A stretch of 64,000 bases of DNA from Galerina marginata (taxonomy: Eukaryota; Basidiomycota; Agaricomycetes; Agaricales; Galerinaceae): positions 744,001 to 808,000 of the forward strand of contig JAECYW010000024.1 of the NCBI GenBank assembly GCA_023014335.1, read 5' to 3'. The notes under the pieces were generated by a model. The model saw nothing but the letters and a program-made list of their open reading frames with translations. It made no database searches and was not told where the DNA came from. The position numbers and the translations under genes are program-made. Below are positions 23,338 through 33,475 of this stretch, piece after piece (position 1 is the first letter of the stretch; every line of letters begins with the position of its first letter).

Positions 23338-24692
23338 ATGCCAAAGGATACTTCTAGTTCTTGTAAAGGCAACATTCGGACTTCGCCTTCCAAAGCCAGG
23401 GGCCCTATGCACTGCAACAAGTGCAATGGTAGGCCAATGCGGAGTGAATGCATGCACACCGAAGCCGGTCGTGCGTTCATCAAGTTGCGTGCGGAGGTGG
23501 GGCTTTCCTTCCCCTCGTCAAAGTAAACTTGCTGATAAACTGTCTTTTATAGTGTGCTCCGGAACCCCAGAGGGCTGCAAGGTCATCCCCTGGGTGCACA
23601 ATATGTGATGGACGACCCCTCCGCTCACAATGTCTTCACACCCATATGGGACAAATTTACCTTCAAGAGCAGCAGATCTTGAATGTAAGTCCTTAGATGT
23701 AATTCGTACGCTCAACTTATCTCTTTTTTAGGAGCTCCAGCCGGCATCAGAAACGAATAATTTCACTGCGTCTAGCGTTCCTGTCAATCTTTCTGGACAC
23801 CCGCTCGTCATTCCGCTTGACGCCCCTACGAATCAGCTTCCTCCCTCTCTTCATGGTCCAAATCAACCAGGGCCACTTCGAGTCCCTTCAACACCTCCGT
23901 CAACACCTCGGATGCCTCCCTCCTCCCCGTCAGCCAAAGAAGCCGATTCTCAGGAAGACAGCGAAACGTCTCCAGCACTTCGACCCTCCCAACAACCGGA
24001 TAGTCCTCCTCCCGCACTGCCGGCGTCGAAATCTAAACCCGATAACACTCGCGCCACGAAGGCTAACCCGAAGCATGGGTTTGTTCGTGGTATGAGGGGT
24101 GCTGATCGCCATGGTCCGTTCATCCACTAATTCTCCATTTTTTATTTATCACTACAAATTTCCCCTCTACAGACATTGTACGAAAACATGGTCGACCAGA
24201 AGCAATACCAGATGCAAAAACCGCAAGCAAGCGGTTCCTTGAGAACATGAACCGGTTAATTGAGAAAGTAAGTCCTTTAGTACAATGTTCTATCTCATTC
24301 TAATGTAACCAACCCAGTCTGACGACCTGGCGGCTTCAACTGGGTGCTGGTTGTTTATTGGCGCTCAGCATTGTGGCGGTGTTGGTGCCACAGTCCACTA
24401 CACCTCACCTCGACTTCTACGCGACGCGGGCGAGCAAATGAATGGGATTGCTAACAATTTCCATGATTTGATGACTAATTTACTACAAGCCCGTCGCACA
24501 GATGCCCTAGAACTAACGAAGAAACTGAAGCAGGTGGAAATCGAGAAAGAAGAAGCAAACAAAAAGGTAGACGGGTTGAACAGCAAAGTAGATGGGTTGA
24601 GCAGCAAAGTAATTAGTCAAGAAAAGCTTCTTTGTGTTTATGCGAGCAGACTGGGCGTGGACGTGGGCAAACTCGAGGCGTTGGTGGAATGA
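23338..24692 (+). CDS. Protein with duplicated Cys/His motif and C-terminal coiled coil
   Basis: Unrecognised 380-residue protein. Exons are 23338-23496, 23553-23684, 23732-24113, 24173-24267 and 24318-24692; introns are 56, 47, 59 and 50 nt. Exon 1 carries CNKCNGRPMRSECMH (C26, C29, C38, H40) and exon 2 carries CTICDGRPLRSQCLH (C68, C71, C80, H82): the same C-x2-C-x8-C-x-H pattern with a shared GRPxRSxC core, so a zinc-binding unit was duplicated. Residues ~95-220 are Pro/Ser-rich and probably disordered. A compact block with GCWLFIGAQHCGG follows, then a heptad-like segment (~315-358) with repeated VDGLNSK/VDGLSSK. The duplicated motif supports the intron I chose over the stop-ending frame. 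It lies 530 bases from the KDZ gene on the same strand. A nucleic-acid-binding role is only a guess. Confidence 0.7.
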
Positions 24693-27075
24693 CTTCTCTC
24701 TTTCTTCCTGAATATTCCGCGTTGCTTTCGTCTCCCACCACCTGTAAATTACTGCCTAATTTTGGATGACATCCTCATTTCACGTCCGAGTGGCGACCGA
24801 GAAATTCTCCAATCACCTTGTAATAAATCCATAAATAGGTGATAACGAGTAGCACCTCCACATTTTCCGGTCATAGGAACTCTCCACCTTCTAGCCGACA
24901 TTCAAGCGTTCAGGGTTTTCCCCATGACTCACCGTTCTTTGTTCCCTAGTTCGAGGAACCGAAATTTCGGAGTGTTAATCGTGAATCAAGCGCCCTGAGG
25001 CTGCATAGATATGGCATGTCACTTCACAGGTAGTCGTACCAGGCATACGGAGAGTGTCATCGTAACATTTGGTCACCTACCGGTAATGCCCAAATTTGGA
25101 ACAACAATCAGACGTTTTGAAAGGGCGCTCGACCCAGAGTACTGGGTTCACACCGTTTGCCGATCCGATGGAATGAGAAGCCCTTTCAAGGGAGGAATAT
25201 TGCTGACTGTCGGTGAAGAGTAGATGTATGTCAGGTATGTCAGGATTGTGTTGCTTCTGTCTCTTTCAATAGCTGTGCGGTCGGAGCTCGTTCCAATATC
25301 CTAGATATGGAACTACAAAGTCACTTGCACCATGCCAATTATCAGAAAAACATGGAGGAATTGTTGTTTCCCAAGAATGAGAGTGGTTTCACGCGCGGCT
25401 GATGCGCTTCGGATGTTGCCGAAAGGGGAAGTGTCCCTTGTCTAGGCCTTGCAACAACATTTTGGCAACGGTGCCTAAAGAGGCTGGGGGTGGCCGCCGC
25501 AGAAGGTCACTAGGGAATTACATGGTGATTCATACCCTGCGTCAATAGCTCGGTGGAATCTAATTTCTCTGTTTCGTTACGCGGTTCACGAGCGTTTTGC
25601 TATAGCACCTAGGCCACCACGTGGTAAGGGAATCGGGAGTCGAATTACAATTCTAATCATTCCGTCATCCCCTCGTCATGTCCAAGGGCACATTCCCAGC
25701 ACTGTCTTTGATGATGAGCTCGACTACAACTATAGAATTTATCTGCTTTCAAGTGCGCTTCGGAAAAATTAGAATAGAATTAAAATTGCAATGGGTTCAA
25801 ACAATTTTATTTACAAAGTATTTACTTCAATGCCCATTCATCCTGAACGTTAAGGCGGAAAGGTGTTGAGGACCACACACAGCCACAGAGATCCTGAGGG
25901 GATTATAATTATAGCCGTCTGTCATGGGTGACGGGTATATTTGCAGCTCAGCCGCATTGGGACATTCACTCTTTTTTGGACTATTGTACAACCAGCAGGC
26001 CGAAGCGCTGGGGGAGGCTCACTGATATGGTGGACCACATTGACGCACTCATTTTTCTCTAGAATAAGCTGGGTAGCATGTACTAACAATAACGGCTCAC
26101 TTGTAATGTAACCAGTGACATTGATTTGTGCGTATTTACACTCATGGCACACTGACTTTGAGCCACGCGCGAACTAATTCTGTATTAGGGTTAAGCCATA
26201 ATGTGGTGGTGGTACACCAGTTTATATGTAGTTGGGTAGCAAATGGGTAGCAAACAGGAAGCTCGTAGGTAGCAAACAGAAAGAAAAGAACTTTGTTATG
26301 GCGCGGTAAGCAACCTGAATGTAGTAGGATAGTACAGAATTTGAACGATGAGTAGCAAACATGTAGAGAACAGGTAGCAAACAGGTAGCAAACCTCCTGT
26401 AGAGGCTTGAATAAGACTATACTGTGTCTTTGCTGTTGACATGAGGTTCTGATTATTGAATACTCTTTCACTGGCTGATGACCTTGATTTTTAAGAGTTT
26501 TTGGCGCCTATTTAGACGCTGTAGCGAGCGGTCCAATTGTTGAGGTCTGAAGTTTGCATCCTGATCGCCAGTGTGATATTCGACGTTCTTTCTTATTTCT
26601 CAGATGACATGCCTCAAAATTAGTTGTCCATAACGCCCAGAAATGCCAATTAGGAGGAATGGGGCGGTCTGGGTGACACTGAAACAGCAATTCCGACATG
26701 CTAGTTCTGGAATATATAAGTGAGTGACCGAGATACAAACTGTTTCGGGTGCTTGCCTGAAGGAAGAAATATTCTACATGATTGTTTAAATAATGTTTCT
26801 TACAATGGGCAGTCTTCAAGAATGTACTCCCTTCGTCAAGCAGCAAGAAATGCGACGAAATAGCTGAGATGCCAGAATGGCTCGGAAATTACGCCCTTCC
26901 AATCCGCTTGTTCTGCAGTACTGAGAGTATTCATATAGGAAGAACTACTATTCTAACTAGCTTTTCCTCCAGTTTAACCTGGGTAAAATAAGAGTCTACA
27001 CAGAAGTGGGAGGCCGGGAAATCGAAAGTACTAAAAGCTTCGGGAGTAAGTTGAACCGGTAGATGTGTAATAAAT
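24693..27075. other. Gene-poor interval
   Basis: No supported gene apart from the short repeat cluster near 26.3 kb. Open frames here are short and without motifs. A 70-codon frame at 25011-25223 was judged chance. Confidence 0.4.
26232..26392. repeat. Cluster of GGTAGCAAAC short repeats
   Basis: Six copies of (G/A)GTAGCAAA(C/T) lie within 160 bases, all in the same orientation; two are directly adjacent with an 11-base period (caggtagcaaacaggtagca). Spacing elsewhere is irregular. Confidence 0.75.
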
Positions 27076-28076
27076 TTATAACTCGAAAAGCGCCCGTTGA
27101 ATTTGCTCTTCTTCTTCTCGATCCTTTTCTCCGATTACGGGGTCAGGCATTGGGGAATTAGCGTCAAATGACTGAAGAATAATTTCATGAAAGTTGCCTG
27201 CACGACCGATGCCATACAAACTACGGCGTATAATTGGGAGCCTGGTTTGAATTATCGTCAAGCCTTGGACGATTTCGATAACCTGCTCCTGTTGGTACGT
27301 CCAAAGGATCTTGACAGCAGTGTGGTTATTCGGGAGATAACCTTCAATATCTTGTAGGTTACGCAATAATTGTTTTCCTGCCAACTCGTGGACCCAAAGT
27401 CGCTCGACGAGTTTTAAGATGTGTTCGGGTCCACGGTCAATGGCTCGAGACAATAATATCTCGAAGGTATCCGCCCAAGACGCAATACCGCCCCAAGGGC
27501 TGGTCCACTTCTGTACCTTTTCCCTCAATTTGAGAAATTGTAGGTACTGCGGAAAGTCCGGCTGGATGGCTTCCAAGCCGTCTGGTAAGGTAATGAGATT
27601 ATTTGACGGGCCTGTCACCTTTTTCTTCATAACCGTGAAGAGGTCACTAAAATCTGGATAGGCGGGGGACTTCCAATATTCCTCCATAACATTGGCAAGC
27701 GAGTCGTTGACTGGGTCTGTCTGCACGCCTATGTCTGCACTAGTTATCGGTGAGCCGTCGCTTTTCAATGAGCGCCAGTAGCTGACAACTCACTGTTCGA
27801 GGGTTCCTTGGTTTCGAGACTGAATGGTATCATTAATTTGAGCAGGCGTAGATCCCCTACAATAATATATAAGCTGAGTTCGAGACAGTAAGGCGAAAAC
27901 CTCTTACATTTTGGTACGACGTCGGCGATTAATTTCCGCATTTTTGGCCTTTATGACTTCCTTGTTCCTATTTCCTGTGTATCAGTATTTAAAAGACAGA
28001 CGATAAACTGTGCCATGGTTTACTTCTCATAATATTTTTTGAACTTGCTGGGGGACGGGATATTGGCTTGAGACAT
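27076..28076 (-). CDS. Hypothetical protein with basic N-terminal helix
   Basis: Unrecognised 279-residue protein. Exons are 28076-28024, 27967-27908, 27856-27794 and 27739-27076; introns are 56, 51 and 54 nt, GT-AG, and the frame is continuous. The N-terminus (KFKKYYEKNKEVIKAKNAEI, then NRRRRTK) is a highly basic, probably helical segment that could bind nucleic acid or serve in nuclear import. The rest is mixed alpha-helical by composition and ends in an acidic EKDREEEEQIQ stretch. No enzyme motif is visible. The long last exon alone would lack the N-terminal segment; the model with upstream exons is preferred because all joins keep the frame. It is convergent with the KDZ-side genes and upstream of a second minus-strand gene. 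Confidence 0.6.
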
Positions 28077-28344
28077 ATTCGTAAATTGTGGGCAGAGGTT
28101 GATGCTGCTTGCGATTAAATTTGTTGTCATCATTTATAAGATATTTTAATGCGCGCTCGCATCCTAGTAACAATTGCAAGTCACATACAATGCAGTAGAC
28201 TGACTTCGTAAAAAATTTCGGTAGTAGGCAATACGTAGTGCGTCATATTCTCGTGTATAGACAGACAAGGAAAGCGGTACAGAACAAGTAAAGCACGTTT
28301 AAGAGACAAGCCATTCAACCGGAAGTACATGTGTGCGTGAGTAG

Positions 28345-29136
28345 CTACTTAAAATCTTCACAAGAAAGTTCAACGGCGGTGCATTTCCAAACAACGCGTT
28401 CCACTTCACCAATGGAAATGGCCGATTCCAAGGCCGTGGACGCTGCACCATACGAAGAGTACCTCCTGGATCTAGCTTTGGGGACGCCGAGCATGTTAAG
28501 TGCAGCATTGACTCTATGGGGAATGTTAGAACGTGGCGAGAATTTAGAAGTTCATACTCACCCGCCGTTGAAAATCCCTGGGTTTCGGCCGACGAAGACG
28601 ACTATGTAACTGGCACCATCCTTATCAATGTCTGAATGTTCGTGAATAATTGAAATGACAAAGGTAAGCTGTCGACAGCTTACCAGAGTGTCCCGGCATT
28701 TCGGAGGAGAAAGCCTTGACGATCGTGCGGTCGTTGACACAAGTAACTCCTGAAACCAAACCCAAGTCAAGAGCGGCATCAAAATATTCCCTAGCATCCG
28801 CTTCGTCCTTGAACTTGGCAACATGAGCGCTTGGAATATCCTTTATATTCTCCATAATCGTGTCGCTGACAGAATTGTTAGGTAAAGTTACAAGATCGTA
28901 AGTTGAGAAACCTACGATCCTAAGATAACCTTTGGGGTGCGGCCGATAACTATGGCATACCAGAGCGGAACGGGCTCTGGCTTCTCGAGGAGAGTAGACA
29001 CTAGAAATTGGCGCTGGTAAAATCATTAATAGACGGCAAATATTGAAGTAAACATGCCAGCGGATTCAGACGCAAAGACGGTAGGCTTTGCAGCATCGGG
29101 GGGGCTCGCGAAGGACGCATCGGAAATTTGAGACAT
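28345..29136 (-). CDS. Viroplasmin / RNase H1 N-terminal-like domain protein
   Basis: A 212-residue protein. Exons are 29136-29054, 29000-28684, 28631-28562 and 28513-28345; introns are 53, 52 and 48 nt. The C-terminal part reads YIVVFVGRNPGIFNGGVNAA, then GVPKARSRRYSSYGAASTAL. That matches the general pattern of the viroplasmin/RNase H1 N-terminal (hybrid-binding) fold: Tyr-Val-Val, Gly-Arg-x-Pro-Gly-Ile/Val, a helix, then an aromatic-Ser strand. The middle part (residues ~45-125, with IPSAHVAKFKDEADAREYF) resembles the second half of the same fold, so there may be two degenerate copies. No RNase H catalytic domain follows. Such stand-alone domains are common in mushroom genomes and could bind RNA or RNA/DNA hybrids. 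It is divergent from the gene starting at 29395. Confidence 0.55.
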
Positions 29137-29394
29137 GGAGACAATATAAAGCAGGAGAAAACTAAAGGGGGGTAAGAAACAAGTGTGTGACAAACGACTG
29201 CTCTCCTGGCGTCCTGGGTATTTAAGTCAATTTCCCGTTTGACAAGAAAGGCAACTTATCAATCTAGATAGTGTTACACGCTCTGAGGGCCGGGACTTTC
29301 GGGAGGAGATATCCTGTCAACCATTATTTCGGGGCAGACGTAAAAACAACGACGCTTGTGATTGGAAAACCGTTCTTCTTTTACTTCAAACCAA
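29137..29394. promoter_or_regulatory. Shared divergent promoter interval
   Basis: 258 bases separate the start codons of two divergent genes. A TATA-like sequence (gggtatttaa, about 29217) lies inside. Co-regulation is possible but not shown. Confidence 0.35.
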
Positions 29395-30101
29395 ATGTCC
29401 GACCTTGACGAGCGCATCAAACGGGCAGTCGCTACCTACTTTGAAACTGTCCAAAACATCGAGTCCTTGACCGTCGAAGATATTACCAAGCAAGTATTCC
29501 TTGCCCTTTCCGATCCAGAAGATATTGTGGATTTCAACGCCCGACGCACCTTCATTGAGTTGATCTTGTCGCCCAGTGATGGCGATATATCACTCTATTG
29601 CCGAATCAATTGTCTTTGTGGATGGATATGTGCCCCAGGAAATTGTTTCTACAAGAAGTCTGGTACGTTTTTCTCCCCGGTGTGTTGCATTTCATGCTCG
29701 CTAACGCGAAAATCTCAGAAATAAGTGGCGCAACCGGTACTCAATACTTTATTGTTTCCTAAGTTCTCTTGCCATCAACTAATGTTTAATTCTCAGTAAC
29801 ATCTACCATTTATACCGGAGAAATGCTCAAGCTTGCATATCACGACGACGTGAAGAAAATGAAGGCCAAAGTGGAAGATTTTAACGAAGCGACTGCGCCG
29901 ATTCTCCAGAACATATTGGCCAGTGGAGAATACTCTGATAGCGAGGTCATCGACGGGGTATTCAAATTAAGGAAGCTTTGGAACGTTCCTATGAAGGACA
30001 AGGTGGAGTTGGACGATCACGGCCGAATTTCAAATTTTACCTATCTCTGGCTGAAGCGTTCTGCCAGCGACTGTGCAATCCTGGACATCTTAACCGAATA
30101 A
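29395..30101 (+). CDS. Small hypothetical protein with an 18-nt micro-exon
   Basis: Unrecognised 196-residue protein. Exons are 29395-29662, 29719-29736 and 29797-30101; introns are 56 and 60 nt. The 18-nt middle exon (EISGAT) is needed to keep the frame from exon 1 to exon 3, and both its flanks have standard gt/ag ends. The protein is mostly predicted helical, with a Cys-rich patch in the centre (CRINCLCGWICAPGNC, about residues 69-84) that could bind metal or form disulphides. No signal peptide is seen. The start is the ATG of MSDLDERIKRAV; the preceding in-frame sequence lacks an ATG. Confidence 0.6.
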
Positions 30102-30854
30102 TGATCATCAGCAGTCGTGTACCTAGTTTGTTTACATTGGCTGAACAAGCGGTTACTTTCCCTTGTAGAATAATTGTGAATCATTGTTTCGCCGATACCA
30201 GAGCCAAATCAGGAAGGACCGGAACGACTCATTCCGCAGGAAAGTCCTATTCCGAAAATGGCAAATGCAAACAAATCTATGTAATCTGCAGGAATTGTAG
30301 ATACCTGAAACGCCACAGGACTGCGCTTGGGAATCCATTTGCCTGGAAATCCCCTTTTGGTTGTCAATTGTTTTTTTGTTTCTCTTCTCTCCCTTCCTTA
30401 TATATCCTTTGGCAGCCGTGAAATGCAGCATAAAAAGTTGTCGTGCACCAGAAGATTCAGAACAAGTCTGCTAAGTACAGTGAACAGAATAACTACTACG
30501 CTAGGTTCACGCTCTCCGAGTGCACCGTGGTTTTCTCTGGCGATGAAGCGGGGGAAATACAATTCAATTCAATGATACGGATTTAGATACGCCCCACGGC
30601 GGATCGAAAGATTGGAATCAATTTGGTGCCCCTGCGGCAAGATAGGCGGTCGGAGTTATGCACGGCGTGACATGCAGACTCCTGGATCATTTGGGGGTCA
30701 AAGTCCACCCACCTTGGACGACCAAACTTAGTCTTACTTCCCACATCCCAGAGCAAAATCCAGTACCAAGAATTCAAGAACTTCGACCATACTATCGGTA
30801 TTTTGTGTATTGCCACTATTATTTACGGCGACTTACCGACAGAATTAGCGCTTC
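30102..30854. other. Intergenic, no gene seen
   Basis: Open frames here are short and overlap on both strands without motifs. Likely 3' and 5' flanks of the neighbouring genes. Confidence 0.4.
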
Positions 30855-31706
30855 ATGAATTTAGACGAGCAAATCGAAGCTGCCCGCGCCGCCTACGCCA
30901 AAGTTAAATACAAGAAACGAAACGCGGACGGCGAGTTTCCAGGTATGGAGTCGTCTAAGATCATTAAATTCAATTCTAACCATTAAGAGTATAGCCGACA
31001 AATTGAGTGCTCAGAAGTGTCTAGACGACCTCCTGAAATTACAGCGCAATTCCCGCTCCCCGACTATAGAGCAGGAAGCAGCCAATGTGTATGTTTGCCC
31101 TCATAGCGTCCAATCTATACCTACCTCATAACTTTCCAGAGAATTTCCGAAGGACAACGTTCACTTGAACACGAACGCCGACAAACATGCCACTGAAGTT
31201 CCCAATGGCGGCCTGAAGAATACCTCTGAAGAGATGGACGGCATTTCTACCTTGTAAGTTGAACTTGCGCTATGTTATTATAAACGACCTAGTGAATTTA
31301 ATTAATTTAGCGCCGGAAAAGAAACCGTCCCGCAAATCAATTTGGCAGACCAAAATGCTATCCCTCCCGAGCGGTATATCATTTCCCCTCTTGAATGCCC
31401 ATACCATAGCCTGACAACTTTTTATCAGCTTCAAGGAATGGGTAAGGCTTGAAAATCCCCATAACGAAGCTCCCGAGAAGTAAGCCGCGTTGATTTCCGT
31501 TCCTTTAGCAGTTCAGAATAATAAATGCAATTGTCTTTAGGGCGGGTAACGAAATGGAGGTCGACGTTGACATTGTGAGCGGCCAGGCCAGGCTCAATAT
31601 GTAAGTTAGCTATTTATGCCAAAGTCTACCATTACTCATATGCATTATTTAACTTAGACTCAATCAGGATGTATATGCCATCGAGAAATTGGAGAAGGCT
31701 CGGTGA
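30855..31706 (+). CDS. Hypothetical protein built of small phase-2 exons (upstream block)
   Basis: Seven exons join in frame to 172 residues: 30855-30942, 30995-31088, 31140-31253, 31311-31373, 31429-31479, 31541-31600 and 31658-31706; introns are 51-61 nt. After the first intron all introns fall in phase 2. The protein is hydrophilic, starts MNLDEQIEAARAAYAKVKYK (helical), and carries an acidic NEMEVDVDIVSG segment near its end. That exon resembles exons of the next block (AMDVDVDNIP; VEIEIDVQADP). No family recognised. The final short exon may be an artefact if this is really the 5' half of a longer gene continuing at 33.5 kb. Confidence 0.5.
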
Positions 31707-33400
31707 AGGGACGGCCCTTCGGCCAGCCCTGAATTTTCGGTTTTTACCTGTTCCTCACACCAATATTGGACTTAGAATAACGATTTATCTTGTGCGGTTC
31801 ATTGCCTAAGTCTCGGGCAATCAGTATAAACCAGCCAAGACTAGAGGAAACTATTGTACGCGACGAAGTCCAAGTTAAACTATGTGCTTCTAATTACGGG
31901 TACGCGTCCGTATACGAAGCGCGGTAATAAGGCAAGGACTGTGAACGCGGGCCCACCTGTGCGCCTAACTGACAGGCACAGGTCTCTAGCGTCTAAACGA
32001 ATAGGGACAGATATCCGAAGAATAGGACCCACAACTATGGTGCCGACGCGGCACCACCTGACAAATCAAGTAACAAGCTTGCGAACCCGGAACACAAGGG
32101 ACGGGAACTGCCGAGTCTCGACCGTGATGGCTTCTCGAGTCTCGATCTTACTGTAAAAGGAAGGATTGTCGAGTCGAGTCCCACGGACATCTCGGGCGAA
32201 CAATAACGGACGCGAATAACAGTGCGCACCCGAAGACTGAGATAAGATAAGATTACCGTGCGGGCCCGTCCATTGAAACATATGGGCGCGTCTTCCGCAA
32301 CACACAGATAGAGTCTAGACCCGGCACATCGGGACGCGTTTTGCGGTCTTGTCTCAGCAAGAACCTCTGAACACCCTTACCAAAGGAGTAATAACGACGC
32401 GTACCCGTGCCAACCAGAAAGATAGCTTATGCAAGAAACAGAAAGCTTAGTAAACAAGAAACTTGGCATCCGGTTCAGCTGTTTGTAAAAGGCCGAGTCC
32501 TTCATTGTATCACATGTAAAATAATATTCTCAGTAGTATAAAAGCTGTACGCGTACGTAGAAAAAGACAAGCAATTTACCACCCACGAGATTATATCTTG
32601 AACGTTCACCAGAACCTCTTCGAGACTTCTAAGTGTTAACTTGACTTCGCGGAATTTTGAATAAACAGATTTATTGGTCTTAGACGAAATTTCACCTTTT
32701 GTGATCAGAGTGAACGTACTTGATTTTGAAAGACTTAAGGACTTGAACAACGATCTCTTACACCTGTCATCTATTTGACTTGAAGAGGCTTCAGTGGCCA
32801 TCCGATTAGCCGCGGTAACCCGTACTTTGGTAGTGCGTCGCGTGTCTAAGACCTGGACTGTGGTAGAGGCAACTCAGATAGTTGTAGACTACACCGGACA
32901 TTGCAGAGTTTCTTCCCGTCGAGTAGGGTTTTGGTAACCCCAAGAGAGTCATACGCGTCCCAGAGTGGCGTTATCCCGTTTTTCAAGAGTCTAAAGTAAT
33001 TAAGTCCCGTACGCGTCTTAGTGACGTATCCCGCGATCCCAAGAGGCAGAGTCTTTGATTTTGTTATCTATTTTCTATTTCCCCAACAACAACCCATTAG
33101 TGTTCACCCTCGGGTCGACGCGTCCATTCTACGTGAACGCGTACTTTTCCCTGTACCAGACGGATTCTTCGGATTAGTCTTGTTATTATAAAAATACCTG
33201 TCCCTCCCAAAAAGAACTGATCAATTAACTTGATTATTTGATTGGGTGCTTAACGCTCGTCAAGTGTTAGGATTGATTTACTGTGTTGACTGATAGTGTG
33301 TGTGTGTGATAGGAGATTAGATTTTATTAAAAGTCTACCTATTCAGTCATCTACGTGTTTCACAACTACCCCACAGCAAGCATCTCATCGGCATCATTCT
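31707..33400. other. CpG-rich block with many ACGCGT sites, possible inserted element
   Basis: No supported gene. Eight ACGCGT hexamers lie between 31907 and 33140, far above chance for a six-base word (about 0.3 expected). The block separates two runs of similar phase-2 exons. A 100-codon minus-strand frame (32502-32801, MATEASSSQIDDRCKRSLF) could be a gag-like start but shows no zinc knuckle. A gtgtgtgtgtgt run lies near 33297. A solo LTR or retroelement fragment is possible; no terminal repeats or target duplication were identified. Confidence 0.4.
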
Positions 33401-33475
33401 GAGGGGTACGTTACTCTAGAAGCCTTCTTATATTATCCGGATTTTAAAGCTGATTTATTTAATGGTAGGATCGAT

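Noticed and set aside
24693..26500. Several 60-110 codon open frames between the zinc-motif gene and 27 kb
   Set aside because: Overlapping on both strands, no motifs, no consistent splice sites.
32502..32801. Retrotransposon gag gene on the minus strand
   Set aside because: No zinc knuckle, protease or reverse transcriptase, and no LTR pair found; kept only as a possibility in the block description.
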